Shown: positions 49,771 through 58,672, numbered from the stretch's first letter. The stretch is DNA of 64,000 bases from Ga0077555 sp963746315 (GCA_963746315.1 CAVVAR010000010.1:62001-126000); one strand, 5' to 3'. Program-made: numbers and translations. Notes: a model not told the origin generated them from the letters alone.

Positions 49771-50411
49771 GGCCGATCAAGTGCCAGAAGCCGGCGGGCA
49801 TCGTCCAGCTCGCCGGGCGTGTTGACGTTGAAGAACGGATCGACGGTTTCGGTGCCGACCGAGCGCAGCGGGAACGGGACCGCGACCATCCCATACCGTT
49901 CAGCCCAGGTTTGAACCTTGCGGGCGCCGGCTCGCAGCGCGGCCTCGAGCTCGTCGGCAAGCTCGATCGGCCAGAGGCCGATCACTGGGTGCAACTCGCC
50001 GCGAGACGAGGCCATGGCAATGCGACCCCCGCCGCTCTCGAGGCCATCCCAGAGACGGCCGGCCAGATCGGTGGGAAGGAACGGCGCATCGCTCGAGGCT
50101 GTGAGGACGTGGGAGGCAGACGGCGCGTTGACGCTCGCCCACCGCATGCCTGCCAGGACGCCCGCCAACGGCCCGACAAACCCGTCGATCTGATCGGGCA
50201 CCACGTCGAGCCTGAAGCGGCCGAAGCGCTCCCGGTTGCCATTGGCATTGATCACCATGCAACCGACCTGAGGTGCCAGGCGGCGGAGGATTTCGTCCAG
50301 CATGGTGGTCGCGCCCAAGGCGGCGAGACCTTTGTCGCCGCCGCCCATGCGCCGGGAGAGCCCCCCCGCGAGAACGACGCCCACGAGGCGCGATGTGACG
50401 TCGGTTGTCAT
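49767..50411 (-). CDS. mobA: Molybdenum cofactor guanylyltransferase
   Basis: A 214-residue nucleotidyltransferase. The signature V-V-L-A-G-G-L-S-R-R-M-G-G-G-D-K-G-L is at the N-terminus, P-L-A-G-V-L-A-G-M follows, and S-S-D-A-P-F-L-P carries the metal-binding Asp. H-P-V-I-G-L-W fits the family. It joins GMP to molybdopterin. Molybdoenzymes that use the cofactor are not encoded in the window. Confidence 0.95.
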   Translation of the reverse strand: MTTDVTSRLVGVVLAGGLSRRMGGGDKGLAALGATTMLDEILRRLAPQVGCMVINANGNRERFGRFRLDVVPDQIDGFVGPLAGVLAGMRWASVNAPSASHVLTASSDAPFLPTDLAGRLWDGLESGGGRIAMASSRGELHPVIGLWPIELADELEAALRAGARKVQTWAERYGMVAVPFPLRSVGTETVDPFFNVNTPGELDDARRLLALDRP

Positions 50412-50557
50412 GATCCAGACTTAGGGCGCGGCAACCGGGAAGCCAAGCCGGGAGCGTCCGAGGTGATGCGCTCGGCGGTCTGGCCGTTGGCGTCCAACGC
50501 GCCCTCTCGCAGGCGCGCGACGAGGCCGATGTCGAGGGCGACGAAACGGATCGACAT
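50408..50557 (-). pseudogene. Truncated DUF1203 protein fragment upstream of mobA
   Basis: A 49-codon frame: M-S-I-R-F-V-A-L-D-I-G-L-V-A-R-L-R-E-G-A then L-D-A-N-G-Q-T-A-E-R-I-T-S-D. This matches the first 35 or so residues of DUF1203 proteins (full length about 150), including the D-A-N-G-Q-P-P-E-R motif. The following cysteine-containing core is missing, and the frame ends in unrelated sequence whose stop overlaps the mobA start. A GGCACTCCC stretch without a clear ribosome binding site precedes it. It is best read as the remnant of a deleted gene. Confidence 0.55.
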
Positions 50558-50677
50558 GGGAGTGCCTCTCATGCAGGAATTCGATTTGGGCAGGTATCCA
50601 GGGTGGCGCAGAGCTAGCAGCCCGGATCGGCGGGGCCGACCCGAAAGCAGTCCGGCCCGCAGCGGATGGGGAATGCC

Positions 50678-51109
50678 ATGCAGTTTTTTGCTGGTCTCAA
50701 CGTTTGGGCGGTGCTGCTCGCCGCCGCCGCCAGCTTCGTCTTCGGCGGCGTCTGGTACGGCGTTCTGTCCAAGCCCTGGATGGAGGCGGCAGGCCTTTCC
50801 GAGGAGCAGATCAGCGGGCCGTCCGGCCCGTCGCCGTGGCCCTTCATCGTCACCTTCATCGCCCAGGTCATCATGGCTTGGATGCTGGCGGGCGTAATTC
50901 TACATCTCGCACGGTCGGGCCTGCCGGCAAACATGCGGACGGGGTTGATCTCGGGGTTCTTTATCTGGCTCGGGTTCATCGCGACGTCGCTGGTGGTCAA
51001 CCATCGCTTCCAGATGCAGAAGCCAGCTCTGACACTGATCGACGGCGGACACTGGCTGGGCGTCATGCTGATCCAGGGCGCGATCCTCGGCTGGATGGGG
51101 ATGGCATAG
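50678..51109 (+). CDS. DUF1761 family membrane protein
   Basis: A 143-residue four-helix membrane protein. The N-terminal segment ending F-V-F-G-G-V-W-Y-G-V-L-S-K-P-W-M is the DUF1761 signature, and G-F-F-I-W-L-G-F-I follows in the third helix. Start at 50678 or the in-frame ATG at 50666. Function unknown. It is followed 6 bp later by the Rieske gene. Confidence 0.85.
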   Translation: MQFFAGLNVWAVLLAAAASFVFGGVWYGVLSKPWMEAAGLSEEQISGPSGPSPWPFIVTFIAQVIMAWMLAGVILHLARSGLPANMRTGLISGFFIWLGFIATSLVVNHRFQMQKPALTLIDGGHWLGVMLIQGAILGWMGMA

Positions 51110-51115
51110 GCGAAA

Positions 51116-51460
51116 ATGACCGAAAGCATGCTGATTTGCAGGCTGTCCGATCTCGACGCCACGGGCGCCAAGGGCGTAGGCCTCGAGTGGGCCGGACGCT
51201 GGCGCGAGATCGTCGTCGTGCGCGGGACGGATGGCACGGTTCGGGCCTACGAGAACCGTTGTCCGCATCTCGAGTTGACGCTCGAGACGAGGCCGGATCG
51301 GTTTCTCGACGAGAACCGCGCGCATCTCGTCTGCAGCATGCACGGGGCGCGGTTCAGGATCGACGACGGCGCCTGTGTCTGGGGACCATGCGAGGGCCAG
51401 AGCCTTCCGGCGGTAGGGATCGAGATTGCGGGCGACGCCGTGATGCTCCGCGATGCGTGA
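51116..51460 (+). CDS. Rieske [2Fe-2S] domain protein
   Basis: A 114-residue single-domain Rieske ferredoxin. Cluster ligands are in N-R-C-P-H-L (Cys, His) and V-C-S-M-H-G-A-R-F (Cys, His), followed by the usual D-D-G-A-C-V-W-G-P-C-E-G-Q. It carries one electron and probably serves an oxygenase. Ferredoxin-NADP reductase is encoded about 110 bp downstream on the same strand, so the two could form a short electron chain. Confidence 0.92.
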   Translation: MTESMLICRLSDLDATGAKGVGLEWAGRWREIVVVRGTDGTVRAYENRCPHLELTLETRPDRFLDENRAHLVCSMHGARFRIDDGACVWGPCEGQSLPAVGIEIAGDAVMLRDA

Positions 51461-51570
51461 TCACGCCTGCGGGGGCTTGCCGCACGTCGAAATTGACAAC
51501 CATCAACGCGAGGATGCTCTGCGATCGGTCATTGGGCTCACGACATCAGACGAACCGATCGTGAGCCGCC

Positions 51571-52407
51571 ATGCTAGACCAGTCCCATTCCACCGGCGTC
51601 AGGAACGACGCGCCTACCGCCACGCCCCCTGTCCAGCGGCCCGTCAACCGGGAGCGCGTTCTCGGCATTCGCCACTACACGGACAAGCTATTCAGCTTCC
51701 GGACAACCCGCGCACCCGGACTGCGCTTCGAGAGCGGGCAGTTCGTCATGATCGGGCTGGAGGTCGCGGGCAAGCCGCTGATGCGCGCCTACTCGATGGC
51801 GAGCGCCAACTACGACGAGCACCTCGACTTCTTCTCGATCAAGGTGCCGGACGGCCCGCTCACCTCGCGCCTCCAGCACATCCAACCCGGCGACGAGGTG
51901 CTGATCGGGTCGAAGCCGACGGGAACCTTGCTGCTCGGCAACCTCGCACCGGGCAAGCGGCTCTACCTGCTGGCGACCGGCACCGGCTTTGCCCCCTTCG
52001 CCAGCATTCTGCGGGACCCTGAGACCTGGGAGCGCTTCGAGACGGTCGTCGCCGTGGAAGGCTGCCGCGAGGCCGCCGAGCTGGCTTTCGCCACCGAGAC
52101 CGTGATGGACGTCCGGGCGCACGAGTACCTGGGCGAGATGGCCGCCGCGAAGCTGCTCTACTACGCGACCGTGACGCGGGACACGTATCATCACCAAGGG
52201 CGGATCACCGATCTGATCCGTTCCGGTGCCATGCTGCGGGAGCTCGGCCTTCCCGACCTCGCCCCTGACGACGACCGCGTGATGATCTGCGGCAACCCTG
52301 GTATGCTATCCGAGCTGAAGACGATGCTGAGCGAGCAGGGCTTCGCGGAAGGCTCCAGCGGCGAGCCCGGTGCGTTTGTCATCGAGCGGGCCTTCGTCGA
52401 GCGTTGA
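51571..52407 (+). CDS. fpr: Ferredoxin--NADP reductase
   Basis: A 278-residue FAD-containing reductase of the bacterial Fpr subclass. The FAD motif is R-A-Y-S-M-A-S-A (the R-x-Y-S form), the NADP pyrophosphate loop L-L-A-T-G-T-G-F-A-P-F-A-S, and M-I-C-G-N-P-G-M closes the NADP site. The C-terminus ends F-V-E-R, close to the aromatic-free tail seen in alphaproteobacterial enzymes. It exchanges electrons between NADPH and ferredoxin or flavodoxin, often in oxidative stress response. Confidence 0.93.
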   Translation: MLDQSHSTGVRNDAPTATPPVQRPVNRERVLGIRHYTDKLFSFRTTRAPGLRFESGQFVMIGLEVAGKPLMRAYSMASANYDEHLDFFSIKVPDGPLTSRLQHIQPGDEVLIGSKPTGTLLLGNLAPGKRLYLLATGTGFAPFASILRDPETWERFETVVAVEGCREAAELAFATETVMDVRAHEYLGEMAAAKLLYYATVTRDTYHHQGRITDLIRSGAMLRELGLPDLAPDDDRVMICGNPGMLSELKTMLSEQGFAEGSSGEPGAFVIERAFVER

Positions 52408-52579
52408 GGCTGGGCCTCATCCGGCCATCCGACTGCCGCTGGTCGCGCGATGCGGAAGACGCACTTTCCGTCTCGTTAACAGATCTCGGGCTCGTCCGTC
52501 TGTTCAACTGGCAATTGCGCACGAGCCTCCCCGGCAGCTAATGATGTGACAAAATCCAGCTTCCGGGAGGAGTTCGAAG

Positions 52580-54535
52580 ATGTCCGACAAGGTCTATGCG
52601 GTGCCCGCCGAGTGGGCCGCCCGCGCATGGGTGGACGGTCAGGCCTATCAGGCGATGTATAAGCGCTCGGTCGAGGACCCGGACGGCTTCTGGGGCGAGA
52701 TGGGCCGGCGGATCGACTGGATCAAGCCGTACACCAAGGTCAAGAACACGTCCTACGCGCACGAGAATGTCTCGATCAAGTGGTACGAGGACGGCTCGCT
52801 CAACGTCTGCGCCAATTGCGTCGACCGGCACCTCGCCACCCGCGCCAACCAGGTGGCGATCATCTGGGAAGGCGACGATCCGACCCGCGACGAGCAGATC
52901 ACCTACAAGCAACTCCATGACCGCGTGTCCCGCTTCGCCAACGTTCTGAAGGCCAATGGCGTCAAGAAGGGCGACCGCGTCACCATCTACCTGCCGATGA
53001 TCCCCGAGGCGGCCTATGCGATGCTCGCCTGCGCGCGGATCGGCGCCGTGCACTCGGTCGTGTTCGGCGGGTTCTCTCCGGAGAGCCTCGCCAACCGCAT
53101 CGACGACTGTCGAGTCGAATTTCGTGATCACGTCCGACGAGGGCGTGCGCGGCGGGCGTCCGATCCCGCTGAAGAAGAACACCGACGACGCACTGCAAGC
53201 TCTGCGCGAAGCCGGCCGGAGAAGGTGCTGGTCGTGCGGCATACCGGCGGAGCCGTCTCGATGACAGCGGGTCGCGACATCTGGCTGCACGACGAGTTGC
53301 CCAAGGTCTCGGCCGACTGCCCGCCCGTCGAGATGAGCGCCGAGGACCCGCTGTTCATCCTCTACACCTCGGGCTCGACCGGAAAGCCCAAGGGCGTACT
53401 GCACACGTCCGGCGGCTATCTCATCTACGCGTCGATGACGCATCAGTACGTCTTCGACTACCACGACGGCGACATCTACTGGTGCACCGCCGATGTCGGT
53501 TGGGTGACGGGGCACAGCTACATCCTCTATGGCCCGCTCTCCAATGGCGCGACCACGCTGATGTTCGAGGGCGTGCCGAACTACCCGACCGCCTCGCGCT
53601 TCTGGCATGTCGTCGACAAGTGGAAGGTCAATATCTTCTACACGGCGCCGACCGCGATCCGGGCGCTGATGGGTGCCGGCGACGACTACGTCAAGCGCAC
53701 GAGCCGCGCCTCGCTGCGCCTGCTGGGCTCCGTGGGCGAGCCGATCAATCCGGAAGCCTGGGAATGGTACCACCGCGTCGTCGGTGACGAGCGCTGCCCG
53801 ATCGTCGACACGTGGTGGCAGACGGAGACCGGCGGCATCCTGATCACGCCGCTGCCCGGTGCGATCAAGACCAAGCCCGGATCGGCGACACGACCGTTCT
53901 TCGGCATCAAGCCGGCGCTGGTCGACGACAAGGGCCAATTCCTGGAGGGCGCAGCGACCGGCAACCTCGTCATCACGGACAGCTGGCCCGGCCAGATGCG
54001 CACCGTCTACGGCGACCACAAGCGGTTCGTCGAGACCTACTTCTCGGCCTACAAGGGCATGTACTTCACCGGCGACGGCTGCCGGCGTGACGAGGACGGC
54101 TACTACTGGATCACGGGACGCGTCGACGACGTCATCAACGTGTCCGGCCATCGGCTCGGAACCGCAGAAGTCGAGAGCGCGCTGGTGGCGCATCCGAAGG
54201 TGGCGGAGGCCGCCGTCGTCGGCGCGCCGCACGACCTCAAGGGCCAGGGCATCTACTGCTACGTGACGCTGAATGCAGGCGAGACCGGCACGGACGCGCT
54301 GAAGAAGGAGCTCGTCGCGGAAGTCCGCAAACACATCGGGCCAACCGCCTCGCCCGACTGGATCCAGTTCTCGCCGGGCCTGCCCAAGACGCGGTCGGGC
54401 AAGATCATGCGGCGCATCCTGCGGAAGATCGCGGAGGATGATTTCTCGAACCTCGGCGACACCTCGACGCTCGCCGATCCGGCAGTCGTGACCGACCTCG
54501 TCGACCATCGCCAGAACAGGAAAGCGGGAACGTAA
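52580..54535 (+). CDS. acs: Acetyl-CoA synthetase with two compensating frameshifts
   Basis: A 651-residue acetate:CoA ligase. Adenylation motifs T-S-G-S-T-G-K-P-K-G, W-W-Q-T-E-T-G-G, G-Y-Y-W-I-T-G-R-V-D-D and the acetylation-site motif P-K-T-R-S-G-K-I-M-R-R are intact. Residues about 177-213 are read in the wrong frame. The expected S-N-F-V-I-T-S-D-E-G-V-R-G-G-R-P-I-P-L-K is encoded in another frame over 53112-53219. One inserted base near 53112 and one lost base near 53219 explain it. The replaced part holds the R-G-G motif near the CoA site. GGGAGGAG precedes the ATG. Confidence 0.92.
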   Translation: MSDKVYAVPAEWAARAWVDGQAYQAMYKRSVEDPDGFWGEMGRRIDWIKPYTKVKNTSYAHENVSIKWYEDGSLNVCANCVDRHLATRANQVAIIWEGDDPTRDEQITYKQLHDRVSRFANVLKANGVKKGDRVTIYLPMIPEAAYAMLACARIGAVHSVVFGGFSPESLANRIDDCRVEFRDHVRRGRARRASDPAEEEHRRRTASSARSRPEKVLVVRHTGGAVSMTAGRDIWLHDELPKVSADCPPVEMSAEDPLFILYTSGSTGKPKGVLHTSGGYLIYASMTHQYVFDYHDGDIYWCTADVGWVTGHSYILYGPLSNGATTLMFEGVPNYPTASRFWHVVDKWKVNIFYTAPTAIRALMGAGDDYVKRTSRASLRLLGSVGEPINPEAWEWYHRVVGDERCPIVDTWWQTETGGILITPLPGAIKTKPGSATRPFFGIKPALVDDKGQFLEGAATGNLVITDSWPGQMRTVYGDHKRFVETYFSAYKGMYFTGDGCRRDEDGYYWITGRVDDVINVSGHRLGTAEVESALVAHPKVAEAAVVGAPHDLKGQGIYCYVTLNAGETGTDALKKELVAEVRKHIGPTASPDWIQFSPGLPKTRSGKIMRRILRKIAEDDFSNLGDTSTLADPAVVTDLVDHRQNRKAGT

Positions 54536-54594
54536 GGAAGGCGACGGGCGGCGCCATATCGGCTGCCGCCCTCGGCATCGCGAATCCGCGCTCG

Positions 54595-54828
54595 CTACTC
54601 GAGCCGCACCGGGTAGGTCAGACTGTCGACTGGCTGAACCACCCCGGTTTCACCTGCCCCGAATACGAGAAGCCTCCGGTTCCCGGACAAGGCAAGAGCA
54701 CGAGCGAAGGCCACCGCGTGGGATTTCACCCGAAAACTGCGTTTCGCCTCGCGCGCGACGCCCTCGCTCACCAGCCATGCCCCGAAACGCGTTCGGGCAA
54801 CGTTGATGTCGTTCACTTTTCTCGGCAT
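54595..54828 (-). CDS. Small DUF2188-like protein
   Basis: A 77-residue basic protein: G-A-W-L-V-S-E-G-V-A-R-E-A-K-R-S-F then A-V-A-F-A-R-A-L-A-L-S-G and L-L-V-F-G-A-G-E-T-G-V-V. The W-x-V...F...A...A-R-x-L-A...V-x-G-x-x-G pattern recalls DUF2188. AAGGGGAAGG precedes the ATG. Function unknown. Confidence 0.6.
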   Translation of the reverse strand: MPRKVNDINVARTRFGAWLVSEGVAREAKRSFRVKSHAVAFARALALSGNRRLLVFGAGETGVVQPVDSLTYPVRLE

Positions 54829-55447
54829 GCCTTCCCCTTATTTTCTTATTGTCGCATTCATTCAGAAATACGGGCGCGGATTTACGGAATTGCGCCAATG
54901 ACAATGAGGGCGACGAACGTTGCTGCCGCCAGAACGACGCCAATCTGATATCCGCGATCGACCATATCGATTTGTGCCGACGAGAACACGCTGCGAAGGA
55001 TCGGATGCACGCACGCCTCCATTGCCAAACTCACTCTAACTGAGCCCAATGCACGACCTGGGACCGGACACGGCTGATGCGCAGCGACCGGCCTTCCATG
55101 AACCTGAGCTGTCCACTGACGACAGATGACTCGGCTGCAAGCAGCGTCAGGCAACACCGGACCTGTCGCGCCCCGACCGGAACACCGAGAAGCCAGCTCA
55201 GATTATTTTGATGAACCTTGGGTAGCTGACTTCAATACGGCGCATTTCGGCCAGAGTCAAATTATATTCCGTGTCTATATTTTCGACCATTTCACCGAAT
55301 ACCGATGAAAACCGGATGATCAAAGAAAAAGTTCCTTTTGGTCTCGATCGACGGTCAGCATCCCATTTCCCGAGCCCGCGCTTTATTTGCAAATTTTTTT
55401 GTCTCGCCGCCAATGCAAATTGGCCGCTCCATGCCCATATATATCCA
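54829..55447. other. Lower-GC intergenic stretch
   Basis: The sequence from about 54830 to 55440 is markedly more AT-rich than its surroundings, especially 55200-55430 with runs such as AAAGAAAAAG and AAATTTTTTT. The only gene-like content is a possible tiny membrane protein (54882-55022, listed separately). The two longer frames at 55198-55488 and 55271 onward are not convincing. It could be an acquired or decayed segment. Confidence 0.45.
54882..55022 (-). CDS. Possible tiny single-helix membrane protein
   Basis: A 46-residue frame with a C-terminal hydrophobic helix (I-G-V-V-L-A-A-A-T-F-V-A-L-I-V-I-G-A-I-P). A GAGTGAG stretch lies upstream of the ATG at 55022. No family recognised; it could be chance. 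Confidence 0.3.
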   Translation of the reverse strand: MEACVHPILRSVFSSAQIDMVDRGYQIGVVLAAATFVALIVIGAIP

Positions 55448-55744
55448 ATGGAAACATTCCAGTACGGTGCATCCGCAGAGGTCTTCACGATCGCCCGGCA
55501 TACGCGACGGAAGGAGCCGATGATCTATCGGCGCTTCCCGAGCGCTGGCGAGGCGATCCGCTACGCAATCGAGGACCTTCCTCCCAACGAGCTCGAAGGG
55601 ACGACGATCGAGACCCAGGAGACACGGCTCGACGTAGCCGAGATCCGAGGGCTTTACGAGCGCCAGGACTATCCTCTGCCGCGTCGCCGGCCGCCCTCGG
55701 GCTCGACGGCTGCCGTGGGAAAATCCGCCGCTGCGCGAGCCTGA
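55448..55744 (+). CDS. Small hypothetical protein
   Basis: A 98-residue protein starting M-E-T-F-Q-Y-G-A-S-A-E-V-F at 55448. It contains Y-R-R-F-P-S-A-G-E-A-I-R-Y-A-I-E-D-L and T-R-L-D-V-A-E-I-R-G-L-Y-E-R-Q-D-Y-P-L-P-R-R, a pattern I recognise from small proteins common in the Hyphomicrobiales. It may start at an internal ATG at 55520. Its upstream region is AT-rich, while the gene itself has normal composition. Function unknown. Confidence 0.6.
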   Translation: METFQYGASAEVFTIARHTRRKEPMIYRRFPSAGEAIRYAIEDLPPNELEGTTIETQETRLDVAEIRGLYERQDYPLPRRRPPSGSTAAVGKSAAARA

Positions 55745-55776
55745 GCGCGCGCGCGTAGGGATTGAGAGGAAAGGCC

Positions 55777-55995
55777 ATGGCTGGCATATGCCCATCCTGC
55801 AAGTCGGAGGCGAATATCGTCGTCGAGACGACGCGAGCCCGCCACCCCGAATCCGAGATGACGTGGCCGGCCGTGCTGTTCTTATGCGAAGCATGTCGCA
55901 CCATCCTCAGCGTCTCGCTCGATCCCAACTGGCAGGCCGAGGTGGTGGCTGGCCAGCTCAGGATGGTCAGCAGCGAGCCGGGTGGCGGGCGCTGA
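55777..55995 (+). CDS. Small zinc-ribbon protein
   Basis: A 72-residue protein with two C-x-x-C knuckles (I-C-P-S-C-K near residue 4 and L-C-E-A-C-R near 38), a probable structural zinc ribbon. AGGAAAGGCC precedes the ATG. It follows the previous small gene by about 30 bp and may share its transcript. Function unknown. Confidence 0.65.
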   Translation: MAGICPSCKSEANIVVETTRARHPESEMTWPAVLFLCEACRTILSVSLDPNWQAEVVAGQLRMVSSEPGGGR

Positions 55996-56041
55996 CCGCC
56001 AGCGGCCCTGGCGAGCCTGGACGCTCGCAAAGAGCCCGCAT

Positions 56042-57223
56042 CTAGCGCCGCGCCTTCACCGGCGCCGGCTCACCCACCCGCTCGAGCGCCTCGAGACGTG
56101 GTGGCTCGGGCATCCAGTGCGACGGCTGCGCGCCGATCGCCCGGCCGACGTCGAACAGCGCGCGCATCTCCTTCGGCCGGAAGCGTAGCGGGTCCTCGAT
56201 GTCCTTCGTCTCGTCGGGGACGTGCAGGATGCGGAACTGGCCCCGCGCCTGCCGCGTGGTGACGTAGGCCTGATAGATCGTCTTGTAGGTAAGTCCGCGC
56301 ATCAGCTCGTTGATCGAGCGACGCGAGATGCCCATCACGGTTGCCGCGACCGGCTGGGCGGCATCGGTCTTGAGCGACAGCTTGCCATTGATCAAGACGT
56401 AGACCGTCTTCGCGCGCTGCTTGCCGTCGACCATGAACGAGCGCAGCAGGATCGGCGCCTTGACGCCCCCGTCGACATGCATGCGGGGCCGGCCGCGCTC
56501 CTCGCTGTGACGCACGTAGACCGGCTTGAAGAAGCCCGGAAAGGCCGCGGAGGCGACAAGGACGTCGCGGTAGGTCTCGGCGCGGCTCGGATGCTTGCTG
56601 GCCGCGATGCCACCCATGTCCCAGACGACGACCTGGCCGGAATCGAGGTCGGTGGTCGCCACGTAGAGGCGTCGGCCGCGCTCGTGCTCGGCAGCCACCG
56701 CATCGAGAAGGCGCGTCGTCACCACCTTCTCGACCATTTTGCGGAACGGTGCCGTGTCGTAGAGGCTGTCATGGAAGAGGCCCAGCAGTCCGATCTCGGC
56801 ATAGATCTGCTCGGCGGTGACCTTGGTATAGAAGCGCTCGATCTCGCCGTCCCAGGCCGAACCGAGGAAGGCGAACGTGGCGATGAGGGCACCCGTCGAA
56901 ACGCCGGTGACGATGTTGAAGACCGGCCGGGCGCCACTTTCGCTCCAGCCCTTGAGCACCCCGGCCCCGAAGGCGCCGTCCGACCCGCCGCCGGAAATCA
57001 CGAGCACGTTGAGATCTTTCGTATCCGAGGCCGGCGAGACCTGATGGCCCGCGATGGTGGCCCCGGGCGGCGGCTCCAGCGGTTTGCTCTCGGCATTGAA
57101 GAGCGGGATCGATCCGAATGTCGTGGACGCGGCCACCTCATGCGAGTCCGGCCGCAAAGATGCGCCGCACGCCGCTACAGCGACGGCCACCAGGAGACAA
57201 ACGATCGCAGAGAGCTGCTTCAT
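56042..57223 (-). CDS. Patatin-like phospholipase lipoprotein
   Basis: A 393-residue protein with a lipoprotein signal (lipobox V-A-A-C at about residue 19). The patatin domain has the oxyanion glycine-rich loop S-G-G-G-S-D-G-A-F-G-A-G-V-L-K-G, the nucleophile box G-V-S-T-G and the catalytic Asp in V-D-G-G-V. It should be membrane-anchored and hydrolyse lipids in the cell envelope. It is divergent from tag. Catalytic residues are all present. Confidence 0.9.
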   Translation of the reverse strand: MKQLSAIVCLLVAVAVAACGASLRPDSHEVAASTTFGSIPLFNAESKPLEPPPGATIAGHQVSPASDTKDLNVLVISGGGSDGAFGAGVLKGWSESGARPVFNIVTGVSTGALIATFAFLGSAWDGEIERFYTKVTAEQIYAEIGLLGLFHDSLYDTAPFRKMVEKVVTTRLLDAVAAEHERGRRLYVATTDLDSGQVVVWDMGGIAASKHPSRAETYRDVLVASAAFPGFFKPVYVRHSEERGRPRMHVDGGVKAPILLRSFMVDGKQRAKTVYVLINGKLSLKTDAAQPVAATVMGISRRSINELMRGLTYKTIYQAYVTTRQARGQFRILHVPDETKDIEDPLRFRPKEMRALFDVGRAIGAQPSHWMPEPPRLEALERVGEPAPVKARR

Positions 57224-57446
57224 CCGACGCCGTATGCTCGAGTGCCGCGGCAGACGTGTGCCCGCCTACGTCCGATACCAACTTTCTTTCAGCTCGGCGA
57301 CAGCCGTTCGGACGCACTGCGCCGCTGCCTGTGGAGCAATTGCGGCTCCGGCAGCCACACACCGTCCCTGCGGTGGCATCGCAGCTTGCGACCCCCTAGG
57401 TTGGGGCGGAATGCAAGCCATCACGGCCCTATCGAGCGGAGCGAGC

Positions 57447-58058
57447 ATGAGCGCCGATGCACCCCCAATCCGCTGCCCCTGGGTCGGCATCGCCGATGCG
57501 GAGTACCAGCGCTATCACGACGAGGAGTGGGGCGTGCCTCACACCGACGACCGCCTGCTCTTCGAGAAGCTGGTGTTGGAAGGCTTCCAATCCGGCCTTT
57601 CCTGGCTGACGATCCTGAGGAAACGCCCGTCGTTCCGGAAGGCCTTCCATGATTTTGATGCCGCGGCGATCGCGCGCTATACCGACGCTGATAGGGCGCG
57701 GCTGATGGCGGATGCGGGGATCGTCAGGAATCGCCTGAAGATCGAGGCGACCATCGAGAACGCCCGCGCCTACCTCGAGCTCCGCGAGAGAACCACGCTC
57801 GCGGCGTTCCTGTGGGACTTCCTCGACGGCCGGCCGATCGTGCACGAGCGGCGGGCCATGACCGAGGTGCCACCCGAGACCGAGCTCTCGAAGACGATCT
57901 CCAAGGCTCTGAAGAAAGAGGGTTTCCGCTTCGTCGGGCCGACGACGCTCTACGCCTTCATGCAGTCGTCGGGCTTCGTCAACGATCACCTCGTGGAGTG
58001 CCACCGGCACGCGCCTTGCGCCGCGCTGCAACGCGCTTTCGAGAGGCCCGGACCATGA
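57447..58058 (+). CDS. tag: DNA-3-methyladenine glycosylase I
   Basis: A 203-residue Tag. It begins with C-P-W-V-G and has Y-H-D-E-E-W-G-V-P, L-L-F-E-K-L-V-L-E-G-F-Q-S-G-L-S-W and the C-terminal zinc-site region V-N-D-H-L-V-E-C-H-R-H with upstream Cys. It removes 3-methyladenine from alkylated DNA. The ATG at 57447 is the start just ahead of the conserved C-P-W; an alternative ATG lies at 57411. The stop overlaps the next gene (ATGA). Confidence 0.93.
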   Translation: MSADAPPIRCPWVGIADAEYQRYHDEEWGVPHTDDRLLFEKLVLEGFQSGLSWLTILRKRPSFRKAFHDFDAAAIARYTDADRARLMADAGIVRNRLKIEATIENARAYLELRERTTLAAFLWDFLDGRPIVHERRAMTEVPPETELSKTISKALKKEGFRFVGPTTLYAFMQSSGFVNDHLVECHRHAPCAALQRAFERPGP

Positions 58059-58672
58059 GCACCCACGAGCCACCCGAGCGTCCGCGAGCCTGGCAGCGCA
58101 TGTTGTCGGGTCGACGGCTCGATCTACTCGACCCGTCTCCGGACGACGTCGCCATCGAGGACATCGCGCATGGGCTGGCGCGGGTGGCGCGCTGGAACGG
58201 CCAGACTTTTGGCCAACACGCACTTTCCGTCGCCCAGCATTGCATCATCGTGGCCGACATCGTCGCGGGTCTGGACGCCGGGGCGACGCGCGAATCACAG
58301 CTCGCCGCGCTCCTCCACGACGCACCCGAATACGTCATTGGCGACCTCATCAGCCCCTTCAAGGCCGCGATCGGGCTCGACTACAAGGCGTTCGAGGAAA
58401 GATTGTTGGCCTCCATTCATGCTCGGTTCAGTTTGCCGCACCCATTGTCCGCGGATCTGCACAAGTCGATCAAACGTGCAGATCGTATTGCCGCCTACTA
58501 CGAGGCGACACGGCTTGCGGGGTTCGACGAGGACGAGGGCAAAAGGTTCTTCGGGCCAGCAGAAATGCTGCCCAGGTCGCTATCGGACAAGCTCGCGGCT
58601 TTAGCCCCGATGCCGGTCGAGGTGGCCCAGCAGGCGTATCTTCAGAGGTATGCTGAGCTTACCGGCCGTTGA
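58055..58672 (+). CDS. HD domain phosphohydrolase (YfbR-like)
   Basis: A 205-residue HD-domain protein. The metal-binding residues are His in F-G-Q-H-A-L-S-V-A-Q-H, the H-D pair in A-A-L-L-H-D-A-P-E-Y-V-I-G-D and Asp in K-R-A-D-R-I-A-A-Y-Y-E. It resembles YfbR-type nucleotidases that act on deoxynucleoside monophosphates. It overlaps tag by 4 bp, so both are translated together; a nucleotide-clearing role next to base repair is plausible. Confidence 0.88.
   Translation: MSTHEPPERPRAWQRMLSGRRLDLLDPSPDDVAIEDIAHGLARVARWNGQTFGQHALSVAQHCIIVADIVAGLDAGATRESQLAALLHDAPEYVIGDLISPFKAAIGLDYKAFEERLLASIHARFSLPHPLSADLHKSIKRADRIAAYYEATRLAGFDEDEGKRFFGPAEMLPRSLSDKLAALAPMPVEVAQQAYLQRYAELTGR

Noticed and set aside
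52538..54508. Minus-strand frame of 656 residues
   Set aside because: Exact shadow of acs, a common effect in GC-rich genes.
55198..55488. Minus-strand frame of 96 residues in the AT-rich stretch
   Set aside because: It overlaps the better-supported plus-strand gene, lacks a ribosome binding site and matches no family; long open frames are also less informative in this composition.
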